Source: Myrica gale
Taxonomy: Eukaryota; Streptophyta; Magnoliopsida; Fagales; Myricaceae
DNA: 64,000 nt
Assembly (NCBI GenBank): GCA_963930655.1
Contig: OZ005619.1
Span: 22,591,752-22,655,751 of the forward strand
Direction: 5' to 3'
The notes under the pieces were generated by a model. That model was not told the origin of the DNA. It ran no database searches and worked only from the letters and a program-made list of their open reading frames with translations. Made by a program: the position numbers and the translations under genes. Within the stretch, counting starts at the first letter, position 1; every line of letters starts with the position of its first letter. Shown here one piece after another: positions 38,501 through 51,185 of the stretch.

Positions 38501-41500
38501 TGACTAAGCTCAAACACTAAACAAAAGAAGGTCTTGCACAAAACATGGTTTGTTAAGGGGAAAAACAGAAAATGATTAAACGACTATAAGCCACACAAGC
38601 ACTGAAGTAAGAAAATTGCCTCCACTGATACCAGCCCCTGCAATATGTACCCAATGAAAATGAAAAACCAATAACAGGGCAGTTTTTTTGTGATCACTTC
38701 AAAACATGTAAATTTTCATTTCACCATCGTTCGAGGAATATAATCTTTCCCATATCCTCGATGGAACTCTATCTGATTAGCACTGTATTCCCCTTATTTG
38801 AGGCCTTTTAAGCTTGCCTTAACATCTAGAAAAGCTCTTTCCTATAGTTGATTCCATAACAACACAGGACATGAGTCTGAACAACAATTAACTTATTTCA
38901 TTTAGATGAGAATAAAAGCCAAAAACAAAGCAAACTTGCCCTTGATGTTGCCATTATTCTTTGGTTTTTAGTGCTCTCAAATTTGAGATTCCAAAGTTTT
39001 TCCGTAAGCACTCAAAGCTGCCTCCAAGCCAGCAATCGTCACCTTAGCCCTTACCAATCGACAACACAAGGAATTTTTCTAAGATAACATTTTGTTTATT
39101 GTGTGAAACTACCATCCATCCCAAAAGCTTAAAGTAATTGGTAGACCTAACATATATAACATTTAATTAAATTTCGGGTAAAATGTGGAGTCATGTCTCA
39201 AATCCAGGATCTTGGCTTTGATACCGTGTGAAACTGCCATATGTTCCAAAAACTTAAGCTGTTAGGAATATGTAGATTTTATTATTTGAATCATATTTTT
39301 TAACATATTGTTCGGTTTTCTTATTGTTTCCAACAGGTCATCACTATTCCCCATGCCCATTATGTCAAAGAATTACAAATCATTTAAAAAGAAGGTGCCA
39401 TCGTAATTAAGCAATCTGAAGCAAGTTGTGACAGACCAACACAGAAATGAAAATTTACAAAAAGAGAGGTATAATTGTCAAACAAAATCTGTATTTACCT
39501 TAAAGAGTGGGTCAATATCTCCGTCAATGTCAAACCAGCAAAACTCACTGCAGATTTTAGATGCTGTATACAAAGCAATTTCTTTCTACAAAAGAAGAAA
39601 TACAATACTTTTTACATCTCAATAAAAAAAAACCAGAGTTGGCAATGAGTACATACATACGAAACAAACCTGATAAAAGGCAAGGCACTGCAGCACAAAT
39701 TTCTCCATCGAGTCTAATTCCAAATCCAATGCAGCGTCATAATCTTTGACCTATAACCATCAAATCAATATGTAGTATTCCAAAGCGAAACAGAGAGAAA
39801 TAAGCCGCTCCAGATTAAACTAGACCAAAATAAAAAAACCATCAATACCGCGTCTCTATATTCTCCAATTGCATGGTAACAGGAAGCTCGTAAATACAGA
39901 CACTCAATGTTATCATTCTCAATGCTCAAACCAGCTGATAAATCCTTGATTGCCTTCCTACAATATTAAACCCAGTCATTTAACCACCAGAAAGAAAAAA
40001 AGGCGCAGCTTTGGATGAAGATAGAAACATCGAAAAACTTATAACTGAAAATAAAAGTATTCAATGTTGACCACAGCTCTATTTTAAATATTAATTGCAG
40101 TCTGTTATAAGTATGGTCCGGAAACCCTAAAGTACATTTTTCATCATGCGATAATGGTGTGGAAAATGGCCATCCCATTTCGCAGATACGCAGGCTTAGG
40201 AGATGGATATAATAGCTGAAAGGGATGCTGTCAACCTTACAGCCATTCGAGCACCTAAAACCCACATTTAGTGGATTATTACATTTCTTTTTACTCATTA
40301 CGGTTTTGTACTCCACTTCTACAACTTTTTTCTGCTTATTCCCGCTCAAAAAATCTCTATCTTAGAATTTATTCCTCAACAGAATATGCCTCCACCTTAT
40401 CTCTCTTCAACGTCCCTCATTAATTCCAAGACTGTTGCCCTTGTATCCATGCTTCAAAATGCACCAGATATTGTTCCACTTTGAGGGTTAACAAACTTTT
40501 AGGGCATGTTCGTTTGGCTAAAATTTTTATAATTTGAATCCAACTTTCTAAATTTATACTCCTAACATTACTCGTACACGCATACCAATACAACTCAACA
40601 TTACCTTTTTTACACACATCAATACAACTCAACAACTTTTACACGCATGCTAATAATGCTCAAACATCACCTAAATATTCACACTATTCTTAGAATTCTT
40701 AAAATTTTCTCAAAACGAGCATGCCCTTAAACTTCATAAGAAGAAAGAAGGGTGGAAGAAGAGGGGTCCCAGAATAAAATTAACCTTCCCAAATCCAGTT
40801 CAGAATTTTCCGCAACTTATTCAAACTCTACACTGAATGGATGTCATGAGAGTGATTGGTTTCCACAAATGAAGTCCTTGTCAAAAAGGTCCAACATTAA
40901 AGCCTTAATTTTCACCTTTGTCTCAGAACACAAAACAAAAGACCCCAATGGTCATGAAAAATGCTTGAACACAGCTTAACTTACATCAGAACGAGGAGTT
41001 ATAGTGTGTGTTGTCCACCACAGGCAAATTTAATGAATGAACTACAGTAGGTTGATGACATCTAGGCTGAATACAGGGGGCATCGCAATGGCTTACATGC
41101 CATATAGCATGAGCAAAATGCAGTTGCAAGAAGGTACAGCAGCATTGATAAGGCAAGCAAATTTTGTAAGATGGTTTCACCATATGCAGAGCAAACAATT
41201 GGATGCACACGTTAATGAGCACCATTATGAGAAAAGGACAATGGAAAAGGTTTAAAAGAACAAAGAAAAGAGGGTTGGTGGGCTGGGGGGATTTAATTAA
41301 TGAGATATGACCCTTGATTCTTGAAAGAGCTAGAAATGGCAAAAATGGTTTGGTTTCCATATCATTATCATCCACCACCCCAAATCATTTCAAAATCGGA
41401 TCCCTTGGTGACAAAATCTCCATTAAACCACTACAGCAATCATAGAGAGCCTTGAACAACTCGCAATTAAGTTGCTTCCTAAAGGGGTTGTCCTTATTCT

Positions 41501-44500
41501 CATTTTTCCTTCTCTCATAAGAGATTTTGTTCCCATGGCTCCCCTTTGCCTACAGCCATACAAGCTCAGGGACCTCTTCTGGAATCAGTGATGATCCATA
41601 TGATCATGATAACTCTCTCAGGTGTAAAGAATGTCAGATCGACAATGAAAACGCTGGAAAATTTACAAAAATTTTGGCAGAACATACCTGTGATCTCCCA
41701 TAGCATGGAACAGTAGCCCACGCAAATGATAGGCTCTGGCATACCTGTTCAAAACGGCATTAAGGCTTTAGCTGTGAAATACTAAGAAAAAAAACAGGCA
41801 AAATTCAGCATTAGATATTGACAACGTAGATGAAATTGAACAGATAAACAATGCTTACCTTTCATCAATATCTAGAACTTTCTGAAGGCATTCCAAAGCC
41901 TTCGTTGGGTTTGCCAAATCTTGATAGAGCTGCAACAAATCCCAAATCAACAACAGCAAGACTTGTTACCTGGTTGATGCATAAAATACAAAAATGCGGA
42001 GCCTACGTGACACATATGAGGGACATAACATACTACATAGGAACCGATGGTGCAACCAGAAGGATACCTTAGTGCTTATGAGAGACAATCTAGACGAGGA
42101 ATATTAATTAAATAAGAGCTGGAATTGACAATTAAAGTGAACAGAAACCTAAGTGACATGGATATGAGCAACACATGAAACACAAAGGCGTAGCCTCCCA
42201 AGCCTTTGGACTATTTATGACCCGGTCCCATTTAGCAATCCAACAAGTCCTGTACAGTTAAGGCAAACACACAGTGGACTTATGAAAAGGAGAAACCATA
42301 GCCCCCACGGCTAACAAACAATGTAGAAGTCAGTGATTCACCAGCCCATCTCACTGCACATGCAGCAGCACTTGATGATGAATCATCAGTCTCAATTAAT
42401 TATCAACAGTAGGAGTCCTCAAAATTGATATCCAAAAGAAAAACCAACTCTAGCAAGCATTCTAGTCATCGCTGAATCATGAGAGGGGACCCCCCGCATG
42501 GCAAAGGGGAGAGGAAGCATGAACTGTCGCTTCTATTGCCAAAGCCACCAAAGATGCCAGTTTACTCACCAGAGAAGCATCCTATTGGCACAGCACTAGG
42601 TTCATGGGGAGAAGAGGCCAGCCTCCGCATTCACACACCTGCTAACAGCTTTCGGACTTACTGGTGCACCCTCTATAGTTTTTTAGAATGTGTTGATTGG
42701 CATTGCAGGCCTATAAGCCTTTCTCATTTCAGTGCTGGCCCTTTCTCCCCCTTTTTGGAACCACACAGCTTAGGAGGCTTGACTTAAATGTTCTGCTCTT
42801 CCACTTAGCTGCCCTCCATAAGCTACAATCTTACTTATTTTTTCTGTCTCTCTGACAATAATGTTCCTCACACCCTGGAAACTAAAGCATACAATCAAGA
42901 GGTTTTCTAAGTTGCTAAGTTTATTCTGTTTCCTCTCCATGGAAAACTGCAATTTCTCATGAGATCATCGTTCAATCAAATAAAATGATAAAATTCATTT
43001 GATAATTTTCTATCTCAATATCCAACCGTGTACCCCACATTTGAATTGTTTGGCAAGTGAAGAGTAGTTGATTGTAGAAAATAATAGTCGGGTTTGTTAT
43101 TTGTATGTTTGCAAAAGACATTAAAAAGAGAATAAACTAAGTGCTTCTCTGCTTCAGAAATTTATTTCTTCACCTTCAGGTGAAGACCGCCACATTATCT
43201 GATACAAGAAGATACTAGTTCTTTAATGATATATATACCACCACGATATTCAAGTTACTGTTAGTATCAGAAATACTTTATACAAGGAATAAAAAGGTGT
43301 TTGGAAACTTCAAACTAAGGTCTTACACAGGCTGACATATGATACCACAGATAGAAACATCATGGCACAGGATAACATTGCTTGCCCTGATATCCTAAAG
43401 GGGATATTCATGTGAAATAATTAGACAACACAGAAAAGTTTGCAGCCATTTTAAATTCCATGACAGGTTGTGCATTTACTTGTCATGGGTAGATGTGAAG
43501 AATGTCTCTGTTGATGGCTAAATAGATATCTTGATTAAGGGATCCAGAAGAATAGCTGCTAGGTAAAATGGAGTAGTTGCTCATGGATACCTGGGTCAGA
43601 TGAGCCCATGCCTCAAGGAAATTCCTATCTAATTGAATTGAACTCATATGGGCCTCCTCAGCTTCTCTATATTCACCAATTGAAGAGAGTGCCAAACCCT
43701 ATGAAAGCCAATATTTGCTTAGTACAACAGTATAAAAAGAAATCATCCAATGTAAAAGAGGCATGAACGGCGAGAATTGGATGGTGAAGGCTCACCAAAT
43801 ACGAGTACGCAGATGCGTTATCTTTGTCAGACTTCACACATTTTGAAAGGTCTTCCACAGCAGCATAGAAATCCTTAAACTTAAAACTAACGATTCCTGC
43901 AATTCAAAGCAACTTATTGATCACTTGTATTCCACAAAACTCACCTTCTTTCTGACAAAACTTATTCTGTCAGTTCTTTTTTCTGATGTAAAGATGCAAG
44001 GCTGATGATTTAGCCTATTACAATGAGACAGTCTCATTTTATAATTTTTTGGAAGCAATTACCATATCAACTACAAAAGGCCTTGACATATATGTTTAAC
44101 CCCTCATACCAGTAGTGGCAGAACCAAGTGTCAGCAGCAAGTCCTAGCTCTGCCGTATCTTTTGTTTCATTTATTCTGAATAGTGAACAAACATCTCTGA
44201 CATCCAAAGTGAAGGGCTGGGTTCAAGCAAGTTACCTCTTTCGTGTAAGATGTCTGCAGAGTTTGGTTCAAACTCTAATGCCTTTGTCAAGTCTTCAATA
44301 GCCTGGTATAAATAGGGCATCACATATTGCAAACGTGTATTCTGAACCACGTAATAGCAGCCAATTTCAAGTACATATTTCTAATCCAATTCCCTAGGGC
44401 TCCATTTTGTCCACGATTTTTTCTTTTCCCTTTGTGTAAGAAATATCTAAATAAAAAGGGAAAAATACACTTTTTGGCCCCCCTACTATTGAGATTATGA

Positions 44501-47125
44501 CACTTTGCACCCCACTCTATCAATTTCGTTACATTTCGCCCCTTAACTACCAACCGTTTACATTTTGCACCCCAACCGTTAATTTTGATGGAAATTGCTA
44601 TTTGGTTTATAGAAACAACAAATTTAACCCATATAAAATATAATTATAAAAAAATTATGAGGGTCTAATCATCATTTAATTGAACCAAAATAACAACTTT
44701 CGTCCAAATTAACTGTTGGGGGTGCAAAGTGTAAACAGTCGGTAGTTGACGAGCGAAATGAAATTGTTTAGTTGTGCCACGTATGTTCCGATGCATGTGA
44801 ATAGACAAAGCCCCCACCAATAGATAAGTAGGTATAGCATCCGAAACTTAATAGGCGTGTCTTATCATATAACCGCTTTAAATAAAATATCTCTAAATAT
44901 AGGAAATTACGTCACAAAAAGGTTCTCAATCAACTAGAGAGATTGTAAGGTCTAATAAATAAGTCGAAACACTCACCTCAACAGATTCCCCTAAGGCAGC
45001 CCGAGCTTGCCCTCTCCGTTTCCATGCCTCACCAGCTGATGGATTTGATTGTATAGCCTGAGACATAAATCGTTAAAACTTAACTGATATAAATGTCAAA
45101 ATATTGTTTTACAACAATCAGATATAGGTTATTCAAATACCTTTGTAAAGTCGGTAATAGCATCTTCAAGTTCTCGTTGGAATGCATATGCTGTTCCTCT
45201 TCCTATTAGTGCCTCAGGATAAGTAGGTTCCTCTTTCAGTATCTGTGTAAATTGTTCAAGGAAAAGGAAATATTTAGGATTGGTCCGAGACGAATTAAAT
45301 TATATAGAAATCAAAATGCAGGAGAAATAAAAAAAGATGTAGGGTCGTATCCTTCCCACCAAAGACATCTCTAAGGGCCCCAAATGATGTCCCAATACAA
45401 TCATCAGAGTGCCTCATAATGTCCAAGTTTTACCTGATCAAAGATTGAAATGGCCTGAGCATAATTCCCTTCATTAACCTGCAAAAGAGAGAGAGATTAT
45501 AAAGTTTAACAGAAGACATCTTAAAATCACTTAGATTACAGTACAAACAAGGACTGGCAATCATAAAAAAGATTTCATTAACAAATGAAACATAAAGAAT
45601 ACCTGTGCGATACCCCTAGAAAGTCGGAAATCGACGCTTATAGACTTGGCCTTTGAAATCCTCGAAACAAATAACTTTTTCTTTCTCTTTACCTCTTCAG
45701 ATATTCCATTAAATATATTAGACTTAAAACTCAACTTGCCGTGAGTATCAGTTGCATTGCTTGAACTGTTGCAAATCACAGATAATTTATTGCTCGGCTC
45801 AGATGTATCACTCAAGTCACTATATGAATCAGACTCATAACTCAATTTGTCAACAATATCCTCGTTCCCATTCATTTCACTCCCAAAGTTTCCATTCTCG
45901 CGGACTTTATCACTAAATCCATTGCATGAGTCCAGATTATCAGTAGCCTCACTAAGGGCCTCGGATTTATCCTCTGGCTTGTTGTATAATGGAGATTCGT
46001 CACTCGACTTATTGTGATTGGTATAAGTTTCATTTGATTGGCCATTAATGTGAGGTGCTGATCCGGATACAGACATATTTGAGCTAGACTCCATCAAATC
46101 AATTTCCTGTGTGGCACTTATGTCTTGTTTTGCAACCCTCAGCAGATCTTCCAGTTCTAGCAATTGCTTCAGATCCACAGACCGACGCAAAGCATGTTCA
46201 TAGCCTTTCTCCCAAACCAAAAGAGCATCCTCTTTCCTTCCCAAAGCAGAAAATGCATGACCTACAATTAGAAGGCCTAGATTCAACCCACAACACACTG
46301 AACAAATCCCAAACGTCATATTAATGTGTTTTATGCTTTTGTTGCAACTAAATAGCATCAAATGTTTTCAGCTTGCTTATCCTAGCAAAACCTTCTTTAG
46401 TTCCATTGAGAACGGGTACAATTTCCACAGGAAATTAGGCAAATGGACTCATAAGAAGAAACATTTCAAATTGTAACAGGTCACTATCGTTACTTGTGAC
46501 CATTGGCAAATTCATCATCGAGTTAACGTTTCACCTTCTGAAAATGAGAAGCCAGGTTTAGTTTCAAAGTCCTTAAGATTATAACTCGTTTATGCTCTTT
46601 CTTAGACATTAGCATTTCTCACTTAGCACCGGATCAATTATTCACATCCGTATAGTACTAAAACGAAATGCGTTGCTACGACCTCGCATACTTAAATGTT
46701 CATTTGGTTAATTGCCGAGGTCTAAAAGAGCCTAATTCGCGGGTAAGAGGAGATTGAACGAAGAATGACCTTTTAGGATGTAAGCTTGAAGAAGCGTGGG
46801 GTCGAGCTGAAGCGCCTTGTCACAGTCCTTAATCACGTGCTTGTGGAGCTCCAATTGGCTGTAACAGAAGGCTCTATTGCTGAAACACCAATATTCATAA
46901 TAACGAATCACAATCAGCGACCGAATTCTTTAGTACAGGAGATCAATCAGATAAATTCGAATATCGGTCTGAAGTTGGAATTGAGAAGTGCGAGTGTACG
47001 AACCATATGTCTTGGATGGCGCCAGACTGGGAGAGGAGCGAGTCAAGGACTCGAATAGCCTTGGACCAGTCCTTGGAGCTGCAGAGCTTGGCCAGCTCGA
47101 CTCGCTCGGAGAGAGCTGAGGCCAT
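32564..47125 (-). CDS. SRFR1: SRFR1, TPR immune regulator
   Basis: Predicted 1044 aa from 23 exons: 47125-47004, 46879-46770, 46261-45603, 45478-45434, 45242-45141, 45057-44977, 44302-44236, 43896-43796, 43698-43591, 41929-41859, 41744-41688, 39957-39849, 39750-39670, 39585-39499, 38022-37816, 37509-37175, 36069-35983, 35864-35765, 34986-34895, 34819-34781, 34618-34528, 33035-32938 and 32849-32564. Every phase closes and the length fits Arabidopsis SRFR1 (about 1052 aa). N-terminal TPRs (NRAFCYSQLELHKHVIKDCD), a Ser/Asn-rich linker and central TPRs (YPEALIGRGTAYAFQRELED) precede the conserved C-terminal region (RHHRMAGLAALEIA-like, TMTWQDVYSLAVKWRQISEP, WATWCNSTAIEG). A hydrophobic segment lies near the end (VVGFVVMLGLLLAANMEF). 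SRFR1 is a negative regulator of effector-triggered immunity that associates with EDS1, SGT1 and NLR proteins. Introns carry MITEs. Confidence 0.96.
40499..40729. mobile_element. Tourist-like MITE in an SRFR1 intron
   Basis: The element at 40502-40726 (225 bp) starts GGGCATGTTCGTTTGGCTAA and ends with the reverse complement of GGGCATGCTCGTTTTGAGAA. It is flanked by the trinucleotide TTA on both sides (40499-40501 and 40727-40729). TTA duplications and this end sequence are hallmarks of PIF/Harbinger-derived Tourist elements. It lies in the 1.73 kb intron between SRFR1 exons 11 and 12. Confidence 0.85.
44467..44771. mobile_element. Asymmetric foldback element in an SRFR1 intron
   Basis: The left part reads TTTACATTTTGCACCCCAAC and the right part the reverse complement of TTTACACTTTGCACCCCCAA. 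The arms match over about 85 bp with scattered changes. The left arm extends about 60 bp further (GGCCCCCCTACTATTGAG...), so the right end looks truncated. Confidence 0.7.
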
Positions 47126-49361
47126 GAGTTAACACGGAATACTTGAGTTGCGCGGATCGACAAAAGGCACAACGGTATACAGAGTTTCAACGCTTTCGAG
47201 TGCAAGAGAGCGAACCGAACGAGGGGTGGATTTAGAATTTTAGAGTGTGGAAGGGGCAGAATTGGAAAATGCCGGGAAATAGTTTTGGGAGATGGAGAAG
47301 GGAAATTGGGGAGGAAGGATAGGGTACGAGGGAGCTTGAAATTGAATGGTTATAAGCTCGTTTGATCTGTTGAAGTGCCCTTTTAATTCTTGTTCGCCAA
47401 TAGGTCACGGCCGGACGGTCCTCACGGAACTCGCGCAGAAAGCGCAAGACGGCGTCCCGTTGTCGTTACTATTTCACGTGCTCTTTGTACGATAAGCAGG
47501 CTGTGAATACCACCTCCTTTCCGTTCTGTCTTTCCAAGCCGATCATTCCTGTGACCTTCTTTGTTCTGGTTTTTTTTTTTTTGAAGAACATCTGCTACAG
47601 AAATGTCCCTGCGCTCTTTTGATATTCCTCTCGTCTCTATGAGAAAAATTCAATTCCCTCAACTTTTTCCACAGGTTGAAGTTATGTTCTGGACAATATT
47701 TGTCTGCCTGTCGGCTTACTTTCCCAATCATTTGGCTATGATTCATGGTTTAAAAGTATAGGTTTATAGACACTTTGTAATTTCAATTCGTAACATTAAA
47801 CTCTTGAAGTTTCGGTTTTATCAACTGAGATTAACCCTTAAAAACTAATAGAAATAAAATAAAATTACATTTTTGCCCTTAATTAGCTAACAAAGCATAA
47901 AACTGAAAAATAAGTGTGATGTGTTTTTTTTTAATTTAGTGAAATTAACATTTTAGTCCTTAAGTTTTTGACACTTTTTTCATTTTAGTATTTCACTTTC
48001 AACTTTAAAATTTTTAATCCTTGAATTTTCTTTTTTTGACGAAATGGTCATTCCGTCAGTCTGACATCCATGTGTTTAACGGCACATGAAGCGGTTGACC
48101 GGGTATATGTGTTAAAAGTGCGCGGTCAACCGGCACAAATTTGCTGACGTGTCAAAGAGCTCCGTTAAGGATATGGATGATAGACTGACGGAAGAACCAT
48201 TTCGTCAAACAAAGAAAACTCAAGGACTAAAAATTTGAAAGTTGAAAGTGAAGGACTAAAATGGAAAAGTGCTAAAAATCTATGGACTAACAAGTGAATT
48301 TCCTTTTAATTTAAATAAGTATATAAAATATGTGCATAATTCCTAGTTGAAATTGTTTACTAGGGCGGTGAAAGGAGATGCTTCCTCCCAATGCAAGCAA
48401 ACGAGATGTGTAGTATCTAGAAAGAAAAAACGAAATGTGTAGTAAGAGAGTCCTCTCCAAACTCTTATTCACAAAAAAGTATAAAAGTCGAGAGAAGGAA
48501 CAAGAAGAAAAGGAGAATGGGACAGAGATGTTTAGTTGAGAACCTTGAGGTAAAAGTTCAAGGTGTATGTAATGAAAATCTAGAGCAGCTACAAAATGGG
48601 TACATTAAAATCAAACCAAACAGTTGACAAATTTAATGACAATATATGATCAGTATTAATAGAACTGTTAGTTTAGATGCCATGCCACCTATAAGTATGC
48701 CAAATGTATAGGCATGGTATTGGTATATTGCATCAAATGCTGAGGAAACCACACGGCTGTTGAACTATTATCAGCTTTTGGAGAAATCAACTGCTATTGT
48801 TCTTTAGCTTATTATTTTCCTAATACTTTTTTTCTAGGTTATTATTTGCCTAATACTTGTACGCGTATGTTGTCTGTCCCACGCGGCGCAAAAATAGTAC
48901 ACTCTCAGAGTCACGTGGCCGGCCCACCCGCCAGCTGACACGACACCCGACTCAAGCCACGGGCCTCCACAGGGATGACAACTGGACCGCGAAGATCGAA
49001 TTTCTGGAGCCCATCTTTCCAGTCAAAAGTACAGCATACTGATCCAAGATCTTTTTGACAAAACACAAACAGCATACACTCCGACATTTGGGCTGATTTT
49101 TGCATAACCATTTTAATTGGAGTTGACCTACCTCTTTCATATTTTGTCTTTGTATTCTTCTCTGGGCTAGAGGCGATCGTATCTCAGTCATTCTTTTAGT
49201 CACTTTTACTCTATTTTGTTATTACTCGCCTCTATTTCGTTCGAAAACGACGAATCAAAAGAGCCATAAAGAAGTGCAGTGTTCTGTCACGAAACTTCAA
49301 TCCCGACTAATTCTGCATATTAGAGATTCAGACAGATCACTAACAAAAGGAAGCACGCACA
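47126..49361. other. SRFR1 promoter and spacer to the KAI2 pair
   Basis: This holds the SRFR1 5' flank (to about 47500), a foldback element at 47939-48303 and AT-rich spacer. No gene is supported. Short open frames at about 48857-49203 on both strands are not recognisable. Confidence 0.5.
47929..48313. mobile_element. Foldback MITE with about 130-bp inverted repeats
   Basis: The left arm (47939-48070) and right arm (about 48175-48303) are inverted copies. Shared blocks include TTTCACTTTCAACTTT-type, TTTGACGAAATGGT and TTCCGTCAGTCT. TTTTAATTTA flanks both ends (47929-47938 and 48304-48313), a 10-bp candidate target duplication. Length and duplication size suggest a Mutator-like non-autonomous element, but the AT-rich duplication could be chance. 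Confidence 0.8.
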
Positions 49362-50646
49362 TCACAGTACTACTGCTAAGTCTGCAATACCAAAACGAAT
49401 GTGCTTGAGAAGGACCGGTATCAAAATATCGGGGGAACTCAGACGAGGCAGATGACCTTCCGCGGCTGTGACAACAGACTCCCCACCAAGATTCTGATGC
49501 AAGTATTCTGACACTGTGACCGGCACAGCCACTTCCCTGATACTTTGTATTATGTGGCAAGGCACGGTGACGAGGCCGAGTATATGTCTCATGTGGCTTA
49601 GGAATATGGTTTGGGCCAAGGACAAGGTTATGCCCGGTCTCATATTAAAGAGGGTCCGGCAGAATTCTTGGGCAGACACCGAGTCCATGTCACCGCCCAC
49701 AACTAGTGGTGCGAACCCGGAGCACCATGCCTCGTAATTTGAGCGCACTGCTTCGAATATTTGATCTATATCTTCTCGCTCGAATCCTCCACAATAGTCC
49801 ACATCATTCAACATCCTGTTAGAAAGACCGAAACGAAATTTAACTTAAATTAAGATGGTTGGAAAAGTTACGAAATGGTTGGACAAAAGATTTAGAAATC
49901 GAAACCATACTTCTTCTCCCCCGCCGATTAAACAAGTAAACATACTGATAAGCTCAATAGAAACGAGGCACTCTAAGCAGAACGCGATTGTTTACAAAGA
50001 TCAGGACTAAACTCCTAATCGGTGTGGTATAAAATATCCCCAAACCATTTTCTCTTTAGTTGTTATACAAGGCAACACATATGAAGCATGATAAACAAAT
50101 AACTATTTTGTCTTTTTACAACTTTTTTTTACGTGTCTAAATTGGGTTTCATACAGTGGTTAACACTATATCTGCAGAAGAATAGTAATTGACAATGTTT
50201 TTTTCCTTGCGTGCAGAAGATTATTACTTGATTGCCAAACGAACTGCGTCAGATATCTGAATATATAGAGCGATGTACCTCGGGGTGGGGGAGAACATGA
50301 CAATCTTAGAGGAAAATTCAGGGCGTATGATGGAGGCGATGGAACCTATCATGGCGGAGAATGAGTGGCCGACAAAGATGCAGGAATCAACTTGTAGCTC
50401 TTCCAAGATCGCAAGCAGGTCGTATGCGAAACCCTCCAGCGTCAAATACCGCTCAAAATCGAAGTAATCTGGGTTTGTCGTACCGGCGCCCATAATATCA
50501 TAGAGGATGATACGGTATTCATCAACAATGTGAGGTATAAGATGCTTCCACACCGACTGATCGGTGCCAAACCCGTGTCCAAGTACTATTATTCTCTCGC
50601 CTGATCCCAAAACCCTCACATTGTGAGCTTCTTCCACTATACCCAT
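49362..50646 (-). CDS. KAI2: KAI2-like alpha/beta hydrolase, copy A, triad Asp replaced by Glu
   Basis: Predicted 273 aa from two exons: 50646-50279 and 49815-49362. The intron falls in the Arg123 codon, the same place as in copy B. It aligns with Arabidopsis KAI2 from the first residue ([16 protein letters not shown]). The oxyanion region [10 protein letters not shown], nucleophile Ser95 (FVGHSFSAM) and His (AEGHLP) are present. At the triad acid, KAI2 has Asp217 (SVKDLAVP) but this copy has Glu (SIREVAVP; codon GAA at 49535-49533). Pocket positions also differ: Tyr124 to Met, Ala161 to Val, Leu218 to Val, and the loop before His is two residues shorter. KAI2 proteins perceive karrikins and related butenolides and signal through MAX2 and SMAX1-type repressors. 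Whether this copy hydrolyses or senses ligand is unknown. The frame is intact, so it is probably expressed and not a decayed gene. Confidence 0.93.
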
Positions 50647-51185
50647 TACTATTTATTTTTAAACTCTGCCTACGACGATTCGTTGACCTGGTTCTACAGC
50701 ATGAAAGAGCTTCCCCTTTTGGGTTCTTCATTTTGCACCTTCATGGGTATTGAGTAGGTGGCGCAGAAAGTGTGCGTGTCATTAATACACTGTGACGTGT
50801 TTCCTGCCGTGTCATTCTCATGGGACCTTTTTCTGTTCCTGCCGCAACGCCGTTGGTCTACCGACTGACACCTGTATATCACGATTGGTTGGGATGGTTA
50901 ACCACTTAAACCGTTTTTTAATCGCAACATGTAGTCCGCGACTCTGAGTCTTCGGTCTGATCTGGTCAAGTGGTTTATGTTCTGTGATTGAATGGGGGTG
51001 CATGACATTTCCAGGTCACTATGAAATTAGAGGGGATCTCATTTTTTTTTCTCCTCCCCCAAGGCAATTAAATGGGATTATTTGGTGCCCTGTGCCGGCC
51101 TGTCATTAATACCACTCCACCAACTACATCAACGGGGGCGGAGCCAGAAATTTTGTTGCTGCTGCCCTCTTCCTTTGCTTCTTTC
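50647..51185. other. Upstream region of KAI2 copy A
   Basis: About 540 bp with no gene and no clear TATA box. It shows no obvious likeness to the promoter of KAI2 copy B. The right end runs into the AAA-ATPase remnant. Confidence 0.45.

Noticed and set aside
48857..49203. Short open frames on both strands upstream of KAI2 copy A
   Set aside because: Overlapping frames on both strands without motif or homologue.
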